A stretch of DNA of 64,000 nucleotides from Spirochaetales bacterium. Its GTDB lineage: Bacteria; Spirochaetota; Spirochaetia; DSM-2461. Below the pieces are notes generated by a model. It was not told where the DNA came from. It saw only the letters and a program-made list of their open reading frames with translations, and ran no database searches. Positions 45,613 to 54,781 of the stretch are shown piece after piece. The stretch covers positions 306,665-370,664 of the forward strand of contig JAKSCK010000240.1 in NCBI GenBank assembly GCA_022360655.1, written 5' to 3'. The position numbers were made by a program, and so were the translations under genes. The number at the start of each line of letters is the position of its first letter. Position 1 is the first letter of the stretch.

Positions 45613-47772
45613 ATGACGAAGAAACCCGTGCTCCCTGGTGTGTGGTGGGTGGAGATACCAGAAGTTGATTTACGCATCCTCTGCGGGTCTCCTATGGATT
45701 GCGTGAAACACCTCATGCAGCAAGGGCATATACGTCCCGTTGAGAAGGATGGAATCCCCTATGAGACTGGCCCGAATGCCATTCTTGTCTCTGACTTAAC
45801 AATACAAGGTGGGCGATTCTGGAATCTTGCGGAATTCCCTGTTTTGCACATGCTCTATCGCCAGGGCATGGTTCTTCCCAATCATCCAGGAAATACAGGG
45901 GCTCGTCCCCTGCTTGTTGGAATGAAAGAGCGAGTGGAATCGGTTCTTGATTACATTTACCGGGGAAACTATGGGTTGGCGAGTCGGGAGGAAATGCGTC
46001 AGTTTGGCGTTCCTGAAGCCGATCTTGAGGATTTATGGAAGCTCAAGATCCGCTTTGCAGGCGGGGGAATTAAATCCCCTCAGGAACTGATTGATACGGT
46101 TTATGTTCATCAGGATCCTCGAGAAATCCTTCCAGGAGTTCGCATCGAGCGGCTTGAAACCAACGTCTATTGCATCCGTTACGGGAATGAAAGTACCACG
46201 GTGGATATGAACTTTTCCCCTGGAACGCCTTGGAAGGCCTCTTATACCCTGCCTCAAGTGCGCCCCCTCGATGGAGCATTTACGGTCATTCATACTGGGG
46301 AAGGTAATGGTTGGGACCCGGACCGTCCCTGTATGGGGAGCATTGTCACTCATCATGGACAAACCTATTTGGTGGATGCCGGGGGGGGGGTGCACCAAGC
46401 ATTGGAAGCCTTGGGGCTGGATCTTTCTGAGATTGATGGTCTTTTTGTGACTCATGTGCATGATGATCATTTCTCAGGACTCACCAGTTTGATTCGCGGT
46501 GTGCGGAAACTCAAGATTTTTGCCACCGCTCCTGTGATGGCCACTGTGCGGTTTAAATGTGCGGCTTTGCTTGGGCAGCCCTTTGATTTTCTTGATCATT
46601 TGGTGGATGTGCAACTTCTGGAAGAAGATGTTTGGAATGATGTGGATGGACTCTCTGTACGTCCCACCATGTCTCCTCATCCCTTGGAAACCACCATCAT
46701 GTTCTTTCGTTCTCAGGATTCGAAAAGCGGAAATTGGCGAACCTATGCGCATTTGGCTGATATCATTTCTAGCCCAGTTTTGGATCGATTTGTAGGGGAG
46801 AATGGTGTTTCTCCTGAATTTCGTGAACGAGTTTTTCGGGAATATTACCGACCCGCTGATGTCAAAAAAATTGATGCGGGCGGAGGGCTCATTCATGGCT
46901 TGGCGAAAGACTTTTCAGAGGATTTGTCTGATCGATTGATCCTCAGTCACACCGAAGGCATGGTGCGTGAGGATGATGAGGAATTTGGCGTTGGAGTGGA
47001 TTTTGGCTGCACGGATGTTCTGATTCCTCCCATGGATCAAGCCATGCAACGGCGTTGTGAAAGTCTCCTGGAGCGTTGGGTGCCAGGATTATCTCAGGAA
47101 GATCGCGTGCGCTTAGCAGGTGGAAAACTCTCCGATTTGCCTGCAGGAACACGGATTCGAACACCAAAACGTGGACTCAGAAGGATTTATATGGTGGTTC
47201 GAGGTGTTGTTGAATCTCCAGCACAAGGGAATCGTCCCATCCAATACTATGCTCCGGGAAGTTTGTTAGGTGAGCGGGGGATTTTGGAAGAGGGAGGTCC
47301 ACTGGAGGCCTTTCGGACTCATACTGCAGCCACACTTTTGGAAATGCCGGCACGTGACTATGTGAAGGCCCTGGGAGCAGGGGGACCGCCAGAACGGCGG
47401 AGGATTCTTGAGGCCCGACGCATCTTAACTGAGGGAAATTTTCCAGGCCAGGCGGTGAATCTTCCTCGATTGGATGATCTGGCCATTCGATTGAGTATTC
47501 GTCAATGGCGGGCTGGAGAGGCCATGGTATCGGGAATTGACGAGTTGCACATTGTGATGAAAGGACGATTCTCCCCTGTGGGAAATCCTTCGGTTCTCCG
47601 TCAAACTGGAAACTGGATGAATCTTTCGCCCATTCTTCCCTTCCTCTATACAGGGCCATATTCGGAGTGGGAAGCGTTAGAAGATGGTGTAACGGCGGTT
47701 CTTCCTGGGCAGATGGTTCGCGATGTTCCAGCCTTGGGCTGGACCCTTGTAGAGCTTGCCGCGGAAACTTGA
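45613..47772 (+). CDS. Metallo-beta-lactamase-fold protein with C-terminal cNMP-binding-like domain
   Basis: VDAGGGVHQALEALGLDLSEIDGLFVTHVHDDHFSGLTSLI; C-terminal IYMVVRGVVESPAQGNRPIQYYAPGSLLGERGILEEGGPLEAFRTHTAATLLEMPARDY. Confidence 0.75.
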   Translation: MTKKPVLPGVWWVEIPEVDLRILCGSPMDCVKHLMQQGHIRPVEKDGIPYETGPNAILVSDLTIQGGRFWNLAEFPVLHMLYRQGMVLPNHPGNTGARPLLVGMKERVESVLDYIYRGNYGLASREEMRQFGVPEADLEDLWKLKIRFAGGGIKSPQELIDTVYVHQDPREILPGVRIERLETNVYCIRYGNESTTVDMNFSPGTPWKASYTLPQVRPLDGAFTVIHTGEGNGWDPDRPCMGSIVTHHGQTYLVDAGGGVHQALEALGLDLSEIDGLFVTHVHDDHFSGLTSLIRGVRKLKIFATAPVMATVRFKCAALLGQPFDFLDHLVDVQLLEEDVWNDVDGLSVRPTMSPHPLETTIMFFRSQDSKSGNWRTYAHLADIISSPVLDRFVGENGVSPEFRERVFREYYRPADVKKIDAGGGLIHGLAKDFSEDLSDRLILSHTEGMVREDDEEFGVGVDFGCTDVLIPPMDQAMQRRCESLLERWVPGLSQEDRVRLAGGKLSDLPAGTRIRTPKRGLRRIYMVVRGVVESPAQGNRPIQYYAPGSLLGERGILEEGGPLEAFRTHTAATLLEMPARDYVKALGAGGPPERRRILEARRILTEGNFPGQAVNLPRLDDLAIRLSIRQWRAGEAMVSGIDELHIVMKGRFSPVGNPSVLRQTGNWMNLSPILPFLYTGPYSEWEALEDGVTAVLPGQMVRDVPALGWTLVELAAET

Positions 47773-47788
47773 CCGTATTGCAAGGTTT

Positions 47789-47910
47789 ATGACACATTGA
47801 TTCTGTTCTGGGCGGGGGAAGAGAGGTGAGAGGCCTCCACGGTGCCGCCACTGTGTGCTGAAAACTTATGATTTCGGCAAGTCAGGAAACCAACCCAGAA
47901 TCAGGTTTTT
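47789..47910 (+). ncRNA. Cobalamin (B12) riboswitch
   Basis: Core GCCGCCACTGTG...GGCAAGTCAGGAAACCAACCCAGAATCAGG (B12 box) with GGCGGGGGAAGAGAGGTGAGAGGCCTCCACGGTGCCGCCACTG, upstream of a BtuF-like SBP gene. Boundaries approximate. Confidence 0.88.
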
Positions 47911-47946
47911 CTCAGTCGGTGCACGAGCATGCACCAGGAGGTCATT

Positions 47947-48876
47947 ATGCGTCGATTTCGATTCCTTTTTCTTGTTTTTGCCCTTGTTCTTGGATGGACT
48001 GGCTCCTTAGCTGCCAGTGGCCAGGCTGATGCTGTATCCTCCTCATCTTCCCATAAGAAATCATCTAAATCTCTTGTAGTTCGTGATTTTCATGGACGGG
48101 AGATTCAACTGGACGAGCCCGCCCAACGTGTGGTGGCTCTGTCTCCAGTCATCACGGAGACGGTTTTTGCATTGGAGCAGGGAAACTCCTTGGTTGGAAA
48201 AACAGAGTATTGTGACTATCCACCTGAAGCTCAGGGTATCACAACCATAGGCTCCTTACGGGAACCCGATATAGAGGCTATTGCCGCTCTTGAACCCGAT
48301 CTTGTGGTGGCCTCGGCGCATTTTTCAGAAGAACATCTGAGGCAATTGGAAGCCCTTGGTATCACTGTTGCCGTGCTTATGGCGCCCGATTCCCTCCGTG
48401 GTGGTCAAGAAGCTGTGATTCGTCCCTTAGCCACACTTCTTGGAGCTGAAGATAAAGCCAAGGATTTGATTCTTCAACTCAACCAGCAGATTGACGCCGA
48501 ATTAGAAAAGGTCAAGTCGTTCCAATTTCAACCACGCGTCTACTATGTTGTGGGATTTGGTGATGGTGGGGATTGGACTGCTGGAGGCGATACATTCATT
48601 GGTGAAATGATTGAACTTGCTGGTGGAGAAAACATCGCACAGGACACAGAGGGATGGTCCTTCAGTCTGGAAGCTCTTGTAGCTCGTGATCCGGATGTGA
48701 TTTTTATCCCTTCTTGGGCTGATGGTGTGTTCCAAAACTCTCCGGTCTATTCCGATTTACGCGCGGTGCAATCCGGGAATGTGTTTGTTGTGGATGAGAA
48801 CACCATTGTTCGCCAAGGACCACGAATTGGAGAAGGATTGGCCTCATTGGTTTCCATTGTTGCTCAAATGCAGTAG
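47947..48876 (+). CDS. btuF: Cobalamin/Fe-siderophore-type ABC transporter substrate-binding protein (BtuF-like)
   Basis: REIQLDEPAQRVVALSPVITETVFALEQGNSLVGKTEYCDYPPEAQ; signal peptide; riboswitch context. Confidence 0.85.
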   Translation: MRRFRFLFLVFALVLGWTGSLAASGQADAVSSSSSHKKSSKSLVVRDFHGREIQLDEPAQRVVALSPVITETVFALEQGNSLVGKTEYCDYPPEAQGITTIGSLREPDIEAIAALEPDLVVASAHFSEEHLRQLEALGITVAVLMAPDSLRGGQEAVIRPLATLLGAEDKAKDLILQLNQQIDAELEKVKSFQFQPRVYYVVGFGDGGDWTAGGDTFIGEMIELAGGENIAQDTEGWSFSLEALVARDPDVIFIPSWADGVFQNSPVYSDLRAVQSGNVFVVDENTIVRQGPRIGEGLASLVSIVAQMQ

Positions 48877-48912
48877 ATCTGCTGATTCATGAGAACCACA
48901 GATGGCAATGCC

Positions 48913-49926
48913 ATGAAACGTTTTTTTCCCATGGTACTTTTCCTCCTCCTTGTTGCCGCCTTTCTGATGGCTGTTGCGGTTGGGTCCCATCCCATACCGC
49001 TCAAAGCTGTCACCTCTATACTTCTTCATCCCGGTGCAGGTGAATGGCCTCATTCTTGGGTTCAGATTCTCTGGAAACTTCGGTTACCTCGGGCTCTGGC
49101 GGCCATGATGGTGGGAGGAGTTCTGGCTGTGGGAGGAGGAACATGCCAAGGATTGTTTCGAAATCCTCTTGCTGAACCCTATTTGCTCGGAATCAGTTCT
49201 GGAGCCTCGCTTGGTGCTGCACTTGCTATTGTGTTCCTTCCTTTTGGTGCTTTCGCAGGTTTGAGTGTCATTGGTTTGGCTGCATTTCTGGGATCACTCG
49301 TTGTCACGGTCACAGTCTTTTCGGCCGCTGGTCGTGGGGCTTTCCGACTGCCTGCAACCCTCCTCTTGGCAGGTATTGCAGTGGCATTTCTCTGCCAATC
49401 TGGTGTTTGGTTGATCATGGCACTCAACCGGGATCAGGTGGAACGAATCACATTTTGGACGCTCGGAAGTCTTTCTTCTGTGGGATGGAGTGGAGTGATG
49501 TGGCTTGCACTGATCACAGCACCAGTGGTTCTGGCTCAGATGGCCTTAGGACGTGTCCTTGATGTGATGTCTACTGGTCATGATGGGGCCCATGGTCTTG
49601 GACTGGATCCAAGTCGAATGGCCTTGATTCTTCTCACATTGACCGCTTTAGGAACGGCTGCTGCTGTTTCTGTGGCAGGAACCATTGGTTTCATTGGACT
49701 GATGGTTCCCCATTTTCTCCGTTGGGTGATTGGGCCTGCTCATCAGAGACTTCTCCTTTCCTCCTGGCTGGGAGGAGGGATTCTTTTGCTCCTTGCGGAT
49801 GCCATTGCTCGTACCGTTACTGCTCCAGGGGAAATCCCAGTGGGAGTGGTGACCGCTTTGATGGGTGCTCCCTTTCTCTTGGTTATGGCACGGGGCAAAC
49901 AGCAATCAGGACGACTGGATGGCTAG
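48913..49926 (+). CDS. btuC: FecCD/BtuC family ABC transporter permease
   Basis: LRLPRALAAMMVGGVLAVGGGTCQGLFRNPLAEPYLLGISSGASLGAALAI; GFIGLMVPHFLRWVIGPAHQ. Confidence 0.92.
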   Translation: MKRFFPMVLFLLLVAAFLMAVAVGSHPIPLKAVTSILLHPGAGEWPHSWVQILWKLRLPRALAAMMVGGVLAVGGGTCQGLFRNPLAEPYLLGISSGASLGAALAIVFLPFGAFAGLSVIGLAAFLGSLVVTVTVFSAAGRGAFRLPATLLLAGIAVAFLCQSGVWLIMALNRDQVERITFWTLGSLSSVGWSGVMWLALITAPVVLAQMALGRVLDVMSTGHDGAHGLGLDPSRMALILLTLTALGTAAAVSVAGTIGFIGLMVPHFLRWVIGPAHQRLLLSSWLGGGILLLLADAIARTVTAPGEIPVGVVTALMGAPFLLVMARGKQQSGRLDG

Positions 49927-50707
49927 TGTCGCACTGGAGTTTCGTCAGCTTCAGTGGAGCCCTTCGCCAGGGAACTTTTCCCTGGGGCCCATTGATGTTC
50001 AGGCTCATCAAGGCCGTTTTATTGCTCTTGTGGGGCCAAATGGAGCCGGGAAAAGCACCCTTCTTTCCCTGGCGGCCGGATTGCTTCGGCCAAAGCATGG
50101 TGTGGTTCAGCTTTTTGGTGGTTCACCACAGGATTATCATCCTCGAGAACGTGGACGGATGATGTCTATTCTCACCCAAGATCCTGAGCGCCCTTTTGGC
50201 TTCACTGTATCGCGCTATGTGGCGATGGGACGATTTGCTCATCTTGGTGCTTTCAGACGTCCAGGTTTACAAGATCAAGCCCTCATTGAGAAAGAATTGA
50301 ATTCCTGGGGGATTGAGGCATTAGCAAATCGGCCCGTGACCAATCTCAGTGGGGGAGAGTTTCAACGGGTTCGTCTGGCTCGAGCTCTTGTTCAAGAACC
50401 GCAGGTTTTGGCTTTGGATGAACCAGGGAACCATCTTGATCTTTCCAGTCGTGTGGCCATTTTGACTCGCCTGAGAGACGAAGCGCAAAAAGGGCGTTGT
50501 GTTATGGCTGTGCTGCATGATGTGAATGATGCCATGCTTTGGGCTGATGAAGTCTGGTTGATGGGGAAGGGGCTCCTCCTTGAAGTTGGACATCCCCAAG
50601 ATGTTTTGAATCCCCATCATCTCGAAAACCTTTATGGTGTGGAACTCAAAAGCTTTGTGGATGCAGACGGACGTCGCATGCTTGGTCCGTCTTCTTCATC
50701 CCTTTAA
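49919..50707 (+). CDS. btuD: ABC transporter ATP-binding protein (BtuD/FecE type)
   Basis: LVGPNGAGKSTLLSLAAGLL; NLSGGEFQRVRLARAL; LALDEPGNHLDLSSRV. Confidence 0.92.
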   Translation: MASVALEFRQLQWSPSPGNFSLGPIDVQAHQGRFIALVGPNGAGKSTLLSLAAGLLRPKHGVVQLFGGSPQDYHPRERGRMMSILTQDPERPFGFTVSRYVAMGRFAHLGAFRRPGLQDQALIEKELNSWGIEALANRPVTNLSGGEFQRVRLARALVQEPQVLALDEPGNHLDLSSRVAILTRLRDEAQKGRCVMAVLHDVNDAMLWADEVWLMGKGLLLEVGHPQDVLNPHHLENLYGVELKSFVDADGRRMLGPSSSSL

Positions 50708-51516
50708 TAAGTCATCACAGGATTCACGTAGTACACCTCGGTTTTCACTGTTTCAATGCCGTTGACTTCTCGGGCTGCTCGTTCGCATCTTTCCGTGTTT
50801 TCTCTCACTGTTACGGTCCCCCGAATGGTGGCTTGGGTATGATCCACCTCGACTTCAAGTAAATCCACAGGAATGCGTTGGACATAGAGAATCTGGTTTC
50901 GTATGGCTTGGGCCTTACGTCGACTATGGAGCAATTCTCGGTTCTGAGAATCCTGCGTTGGTGCAGAGCTGTAGGCCGCGCGTATCACTTCTGCGGCATG
51001 ATGGGCATCCATACGATCTGTGCAGAGTGTCATGTCATAATCTGCAGGATCAGACCAATGACCTCCAAAAAAGAATCGACTGAAACCATTCCGGTCATGG
51101 TCAGAACGCCGGCAGTAGCGTTCTGCAGTTTTGGGATCACATTCAAGAATGGAAGCCAAACGGCGAGTGCGTGTGTCACGACCGGCAATCAGCCGGACTC
51201 GGAAAACTCCAGGAATGCCCTCAAGGACATAGTGCCCTCCTCGGCCAAGCACCACACATTCTCCTTCAAGGGCGGCATCCAGAAAAGCGGTGCGGAGTCG
51301 GTCCAGATACACATCTTTTCCCGTTGTAAAGTTTTCCCAGAATGATGGACTGTGTTCATCAAACCGTTCCAGGGGGATGTCTGGAAATCCGATGTTTTCA
51401 ATGGTTTGATCAAGGGCCTCTCGATTGAGCAATCGGTAGTTCAGGCGTTCTGCTAAGAGCCTGGCGACATCATCACCAAGGCTTCCGGTTTCACGGGAAA
51501 GGGTGATCACACTCAT
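50704..51516 (-). CDS. Cytidylate kinase-like protein with C-terminal BON-like domain
   Basis: MSVITLSRETGSLGDDVARLLAERLNYRLLNREAL; CVVLGRGGHYVL; C-terminal VEVDHTQATIRGTVTVRENTERCERAAREVNGIETVKTEV resembles BON. Confidence 0.7.
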   Translation of the reverse strand: MSVITLSRETGSLGDDVARLLAERLNYRLLNREALDQTIENIGFPDIPLERFDEHSPSFWENFTTGKDVYLDRLRTAFLDAALEGECVVLGRGGHYVLEGIPGVFRVRLIAGRDTRTRRLASILECDPKTAERYCRRSDHDRNGFSRFFFGGHWSDPADYDMTLCTDRMDAHHAAEVIRAAYSSAPTQDSQNRELLHSRRKAQAIRNQILYVQRIPVDLLEVEVDHTQATIRGTVTVRENTERCERAAREVNGIETVKTEVYYVNPVMTY

Positions 51517-51711
51517 CACGGCCTCCTCTTCCCTCATTGGGATGCTTTGCCTACTATCCATTGTAACCTTCCTCATGGAGTGACGCCATGATGAGTTCTT
51601 CTCTTGCATCAGGTAATGGGGAGAAAACCTCTTCAGGAGCCCGAGCGATGGAAGAGGTCGTTCTTCATCTGAGGTCTTCAGAGGGAGTTTGAGAAGTAGG
51701 AGCAAAATGAG

Positions 51712-52518
51712 ATGAGCAAAATTCCCACAAAAACAGTGCTACGCCGATGTGCCTGGCCCTTGTCTCTCCTTGGTGGACATCGCCGAGCTGTTCTTTGTGT
51801 TCATGGTTTTACAGGCTACCCTGGCGAAATGGCGTATCCAGCTCAAAGGTTGTTTGAGGCTGGCTGGGATGTGCATGCCCCGCGATTGTCAGGCCACGGA
51901 ACCTCTGGTGATGACTTTCGTCAAAGTTCCATAAGTCAGTGGAGGCGGCAGGTTTTTGATGCCTATCTTGAGCTGAAGGAGCGGTATGAATGGGTGGGCT
52001 TGCTTGGTCATTCGATGGGGGGACTCTTGGTTTTGGATCTTGCAACCTGGCAAAAGACAGATGCGTTGGTTGTGATGGCCCCGGCCTTGGGAGTGAAGTA
52101 TCCGGGAAAATTTTGGCTTCCTTTGGTGAGTCGTTTTGTTGAACGAAAGAGCACAGGTTGGGAGCCCAATCCACGATACCGTTTCTATGATGAACGTGAT
52201 GACGATGATGATCTGTATCTTGGAAGAGAATATTGGAGCTGGACCTGGTATCGTCAGCTGAACGACTTGTTTGGTTTGGAGAAGAAGGTGCTGGGTTCTC
52301 TGGGAAACATTCATGCGCCTGTTCTGGGCCTTTTTGGTGGAGATGATGCTGTGACTGGCATCGCTGGGGATGCTTTGCTGAAGCATGCTCTCAAAGGTCC
52401 GTATGACTCTCACATCATTGATCGCTGCCGACACTGTATGCCCTATGATCCCAATCCTGGGACAAAAGAAATGGCCATTGAGAAGACCATGGCGTGGTTT
52501 GAACGTCATGAACATTGA
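51712..52518 (+). CDS. Alpha/beta hydrolase (carboxylesterase/monoacylglycerol lipase-like)
   Basis: VLCVHGFTGYPGEMAYPAQRLFEAGWDVHAPRLSGHGTS; LLGHSMGGLL. Confidence 0.92.
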   Translation: MSKIPTKTVLRRCAWPLSLLGGHRRAVLCVHGFTGYPGEMAYPAQRLFEAGWDVHAPRLSGHGTSGDDFRQSSISQWRRQVFDAYLELKERYEWVGLLGHSMGGLLVLDLATWQKTDALVVMAPALGVKYPGKFWLPLVSRFVERKSTGWEPNPRYRFYDERDDDDDLYLGREYWSWTWYRQLNDLFGLEKKVLGSLGNIHAPVLGLFGGDDAVTGIAGDALLKHALKGPYDSHIIDRCRHCMPYDPNPGTKEMAIEKTMAWFERHEH

Positions 52519-52532
52519 GGAGAAGAACGGAC

Positions 52533-52763
52533 ATGCCCATCTATGAGTACATATGCCAGAAATGCGGGAAAAACCAGGAAATCCTGTTAAAGACTCTCGA
52601 TGAGAATCCCCATTGTCAGGAATGCCAGAGTGACGATTTGAAACGAAAATTGAGTCTGTTTAGCTCGAGAGTGGGGAGCTCTGCTCCCTCGTGTGGTGCT
52701 GGAGGTTGTTGTGCCTCCTCTCATTCTTGTCCGGCGCAGGGGGAATGCCTAGGCCATTCTTGA
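52533..52763 (+). CDS. FmdB family zinc-ribbon protein
   Basis: MPIYEYICQKCGKNQEILLKTLDENPHCQECQS. Confidence 0.92.
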   Translation: MPIYEYICQKCGKNQEILLKTLDENPHCQECQSDDLKRKLSLFSSRVGSSAPSCGAGGCCASSHSCPAQGECLGHS

Positions 52764-52786
52764 TTCTTTGATTCGTAGGGAATGCA

Positions 52787-52811
52787 CACCCAGCTCTGGT
52801 GAAGCTGGGTG
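52787..52811. terminator. Stem-loop between convergent genes
   Basis: CACCCAGCT-CTGGTGA-AGCTGGGTG. Confidence 0.55.
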
Positions 52812-52820
52812 CAATCAGAA

Positions 52821-54176
52821 TCACGACTTGAGAATTCCTGTTGAAGTTACTTGTGTGGAAGCCCCGCCTTGGTTTTGAGATTCATGAACAGTTGATGCCA
52901 AGGCCTTTGCTCGGTCTTCCATCTGCTGTTTCAGTGCCTGACGATCCGCTCCCAATGTTTTTGCGATAAAAAGGAAGATGAGTCCACAGGGAATCCACCA
53001 TAGAGCAGCAAAATTCAATGTGAAGAGGGGAGAGAGGCTCATCAAGAGTATTCCGCCAAGGGCTGGTCCAAATCCTTGGCCCAGATTGTCCGTGATGTTG
53101 AACACGGCAAACACAGTTCCACGTCGTTCCGGGGCATTCACATTCATGAGAATGGCCTTCACATTTCCTCCCGCTGTAGACACAAGCAAACCAGCAAGGA
53201 AACTGGCGGTGTAATAGGTGCCAATGGATGTGATGGACATGTTGATCACAACCAATGCTGGAACCACCCCGGCTAGCACACCAATTCCCACCATGATGGG
53301 CATGTATGCGGGTTTCTTGGAATAAAGGTGTTCTCCCCAAAAGGCAAAAAGAACAGAGCCTACGGTTGCACCAGCACCCATGAGGGTGAAAATCATGGTG
53401 GCCGTTTCTTTGGGAAGTCCACGTTCTGTTTCCAAAAAGAAAATGAGCCAATAACCCAAAATCCCCCAGGGAATGGTTCCGGGAATTCCCTGGGCAAAGG
53501 TGAGAAGATTTGTTTTGTTGGTAAAGATGCTTTTCACATCGGACCAGCTGATTTTGGGATTATAGTCTTCTAAAGCGGCCAGTTCGGCTTCTGCCTGTCC
53601 ACGCCGGGGATCCCGTGCCACAAGGGCAAAGAGAATCACGAGTGGGAAGTTGGGAGCTGCGGCTAGTATGAAAGGAATGCGCCAGCCCAGAGTGGGGGTG
53701 AGAAAACCTGCAATGGCAGGGCCCCCAAGCATTCCAACCGCCCAGGCCAAACCCATCATGGCAGAGGCCGTGGCTCGATGCTCTTCTGAGAAGTAATCGC
53801 CAATCAAGCTGAAGGTGAGGGGAAAGATTCCACCCACGCCAATTCCTGTGAGAACTCGAAGAAGGACAAACGCAGCAGGTGTGGCCGTAAAGGCTTCAAA
53901 TCCTGTGAGAAAACACGGGATTTCTCCCACCGCAACCACCACCACAAGCAGCCATTTCCGAGAGATACGGTCCGTAAACCAACCAAATCCCATGCTCATA
54001 AATGCCCCCACAAGGGTGAAGGCAGAACCAATGATTCCCAGGGTTGTTGCATCCAAGCCATATTCGGCTTTCAGTTCCGGCAGAATCGCCGACATGATTC
54101 TTTGATCGGCAAATAAAAAGATGGACATCAAAACCAGTAGGATCAACGTCCAACGGTCACGGTGGCTCATGCGCAT
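52821..54176 (-). CDS. MFS transporter
   Basis: 12-TM pattern; GFGWFTDRISRKWLLV; LTGIGVGGIFPLTFSLIGDYFSEEHRATA. Confidence 0.93.
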   Translation of the reverse strand: MRMSHRDRWTLILLVLMSIFLFADQRIMSAILPELKAEYGLDATTLGIIGSAFTLVGAFMSMGFGWFTDRISRKWLLVVVVAVGEIPCFLTGFEAFTATPAAFVLLRVLTGIGVGGIFPLTFSLIGDYFSEEHRATASAMMGLAWAVGMLGGPAIAGFLTPTLGWRIPFILAAAPNFPLVILFALVARDPRRGQAEAELAALEDYNPKISWSDVKSIFTNKTNLLTFAQGIPGTIPWGILGYWLIFFLETERGLPKETATMIFTLMGAGATVGSVLFAFWGEHLYSKKPAYMPIMVGIGVLAGVVPALVVINMSITSIGTYYTASFLAGLLVSTAGGNVKAILMNVNAPERRGTVFAVFNITDNLGQGFGPALGGILLMSLSPLFTLNFAALWWIPCGLIFLFIAKTLGADRQALKQQMEDRAKALASTVHESQNQGGASTQVTSTGILKS

Positions 54177-54421
54177 GATGTATTCCTCCCGAACCATCCT
54201 AGCATAAGCAGCTTGGAGGAAGGTGGTGTTTTCCAAGAGAAATTTGGATGCAAAAACCGCATATTGCTTCGCAATGAGGGGAAAATGGGGCAAAATTATG
54301 CTCCAAGAAGGGAATGCGGGTTCTCTGTGAAGAGAATGTGTCCCTTCTTGACCTCTCCAACTTCACTGGCTGAGGATTAAGAGACCATGCTGGCCCTTGC
54401 GCCGGAAATTTGAGGCAACAT

Positions 54422-54763
54422 ATGCAAATCATCGGAACGGCCAAATGCCGGGAAACAAAGAAATGCCGGCTCTGGTTTGACCAACGAGGAATTTCCTATC
54501 ATTTCGTGGATTTGAAAAAACGGGATTTGAGTCCTGGAGAGCTGGAGGCTCTGGCTCGCGGAGGCGGGGGCTGGGATGCACTCATCGACGATCAGGGAAA
54601 GGCATGGCAAAAAAAGCAATTGGCGTGGAAAGAGTACAACCCTCAGGAAGAGTTGATGGAAGACAATTCTCTTTTACGAACTCCCGTTGTGCGGGAAGGA
54701 AAAGAGGTGATTGTTGGAGCTCAGCCTGATGCATGGAAAAAACTGGCGTTGTCATTGAAATAA
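54422..54763 (+). CDS. ArsC/Spx family protein
   Basis: MQIIGTAKCRETKKCRLWFDQRGISYHFVDLKKRDLSPGEL...LLRTPVVREGKEVIVG. Confidence 0.8.
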   Translation: MQIIGTAKCRETKKCRLWFDQRGISYHFVDLKKRDLSPGELEALARGGGGWDALIDDQGKAWQKKQLAWKEYNPQEELMEDNSLLRTPVVREGKEVIVGAQPDAWKKLALSLK

Positions 54764-54781
54764 CCACGCGCAGGAGGCCCC

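Noticed and set aside
47177-47851. 224-aa minus-strand ORF at the end of the MBL gene and riboswitch
   Set aside because: Overlaps supported coding sequence and the B12 riboswitch; Pro/His-rich shadow translation.
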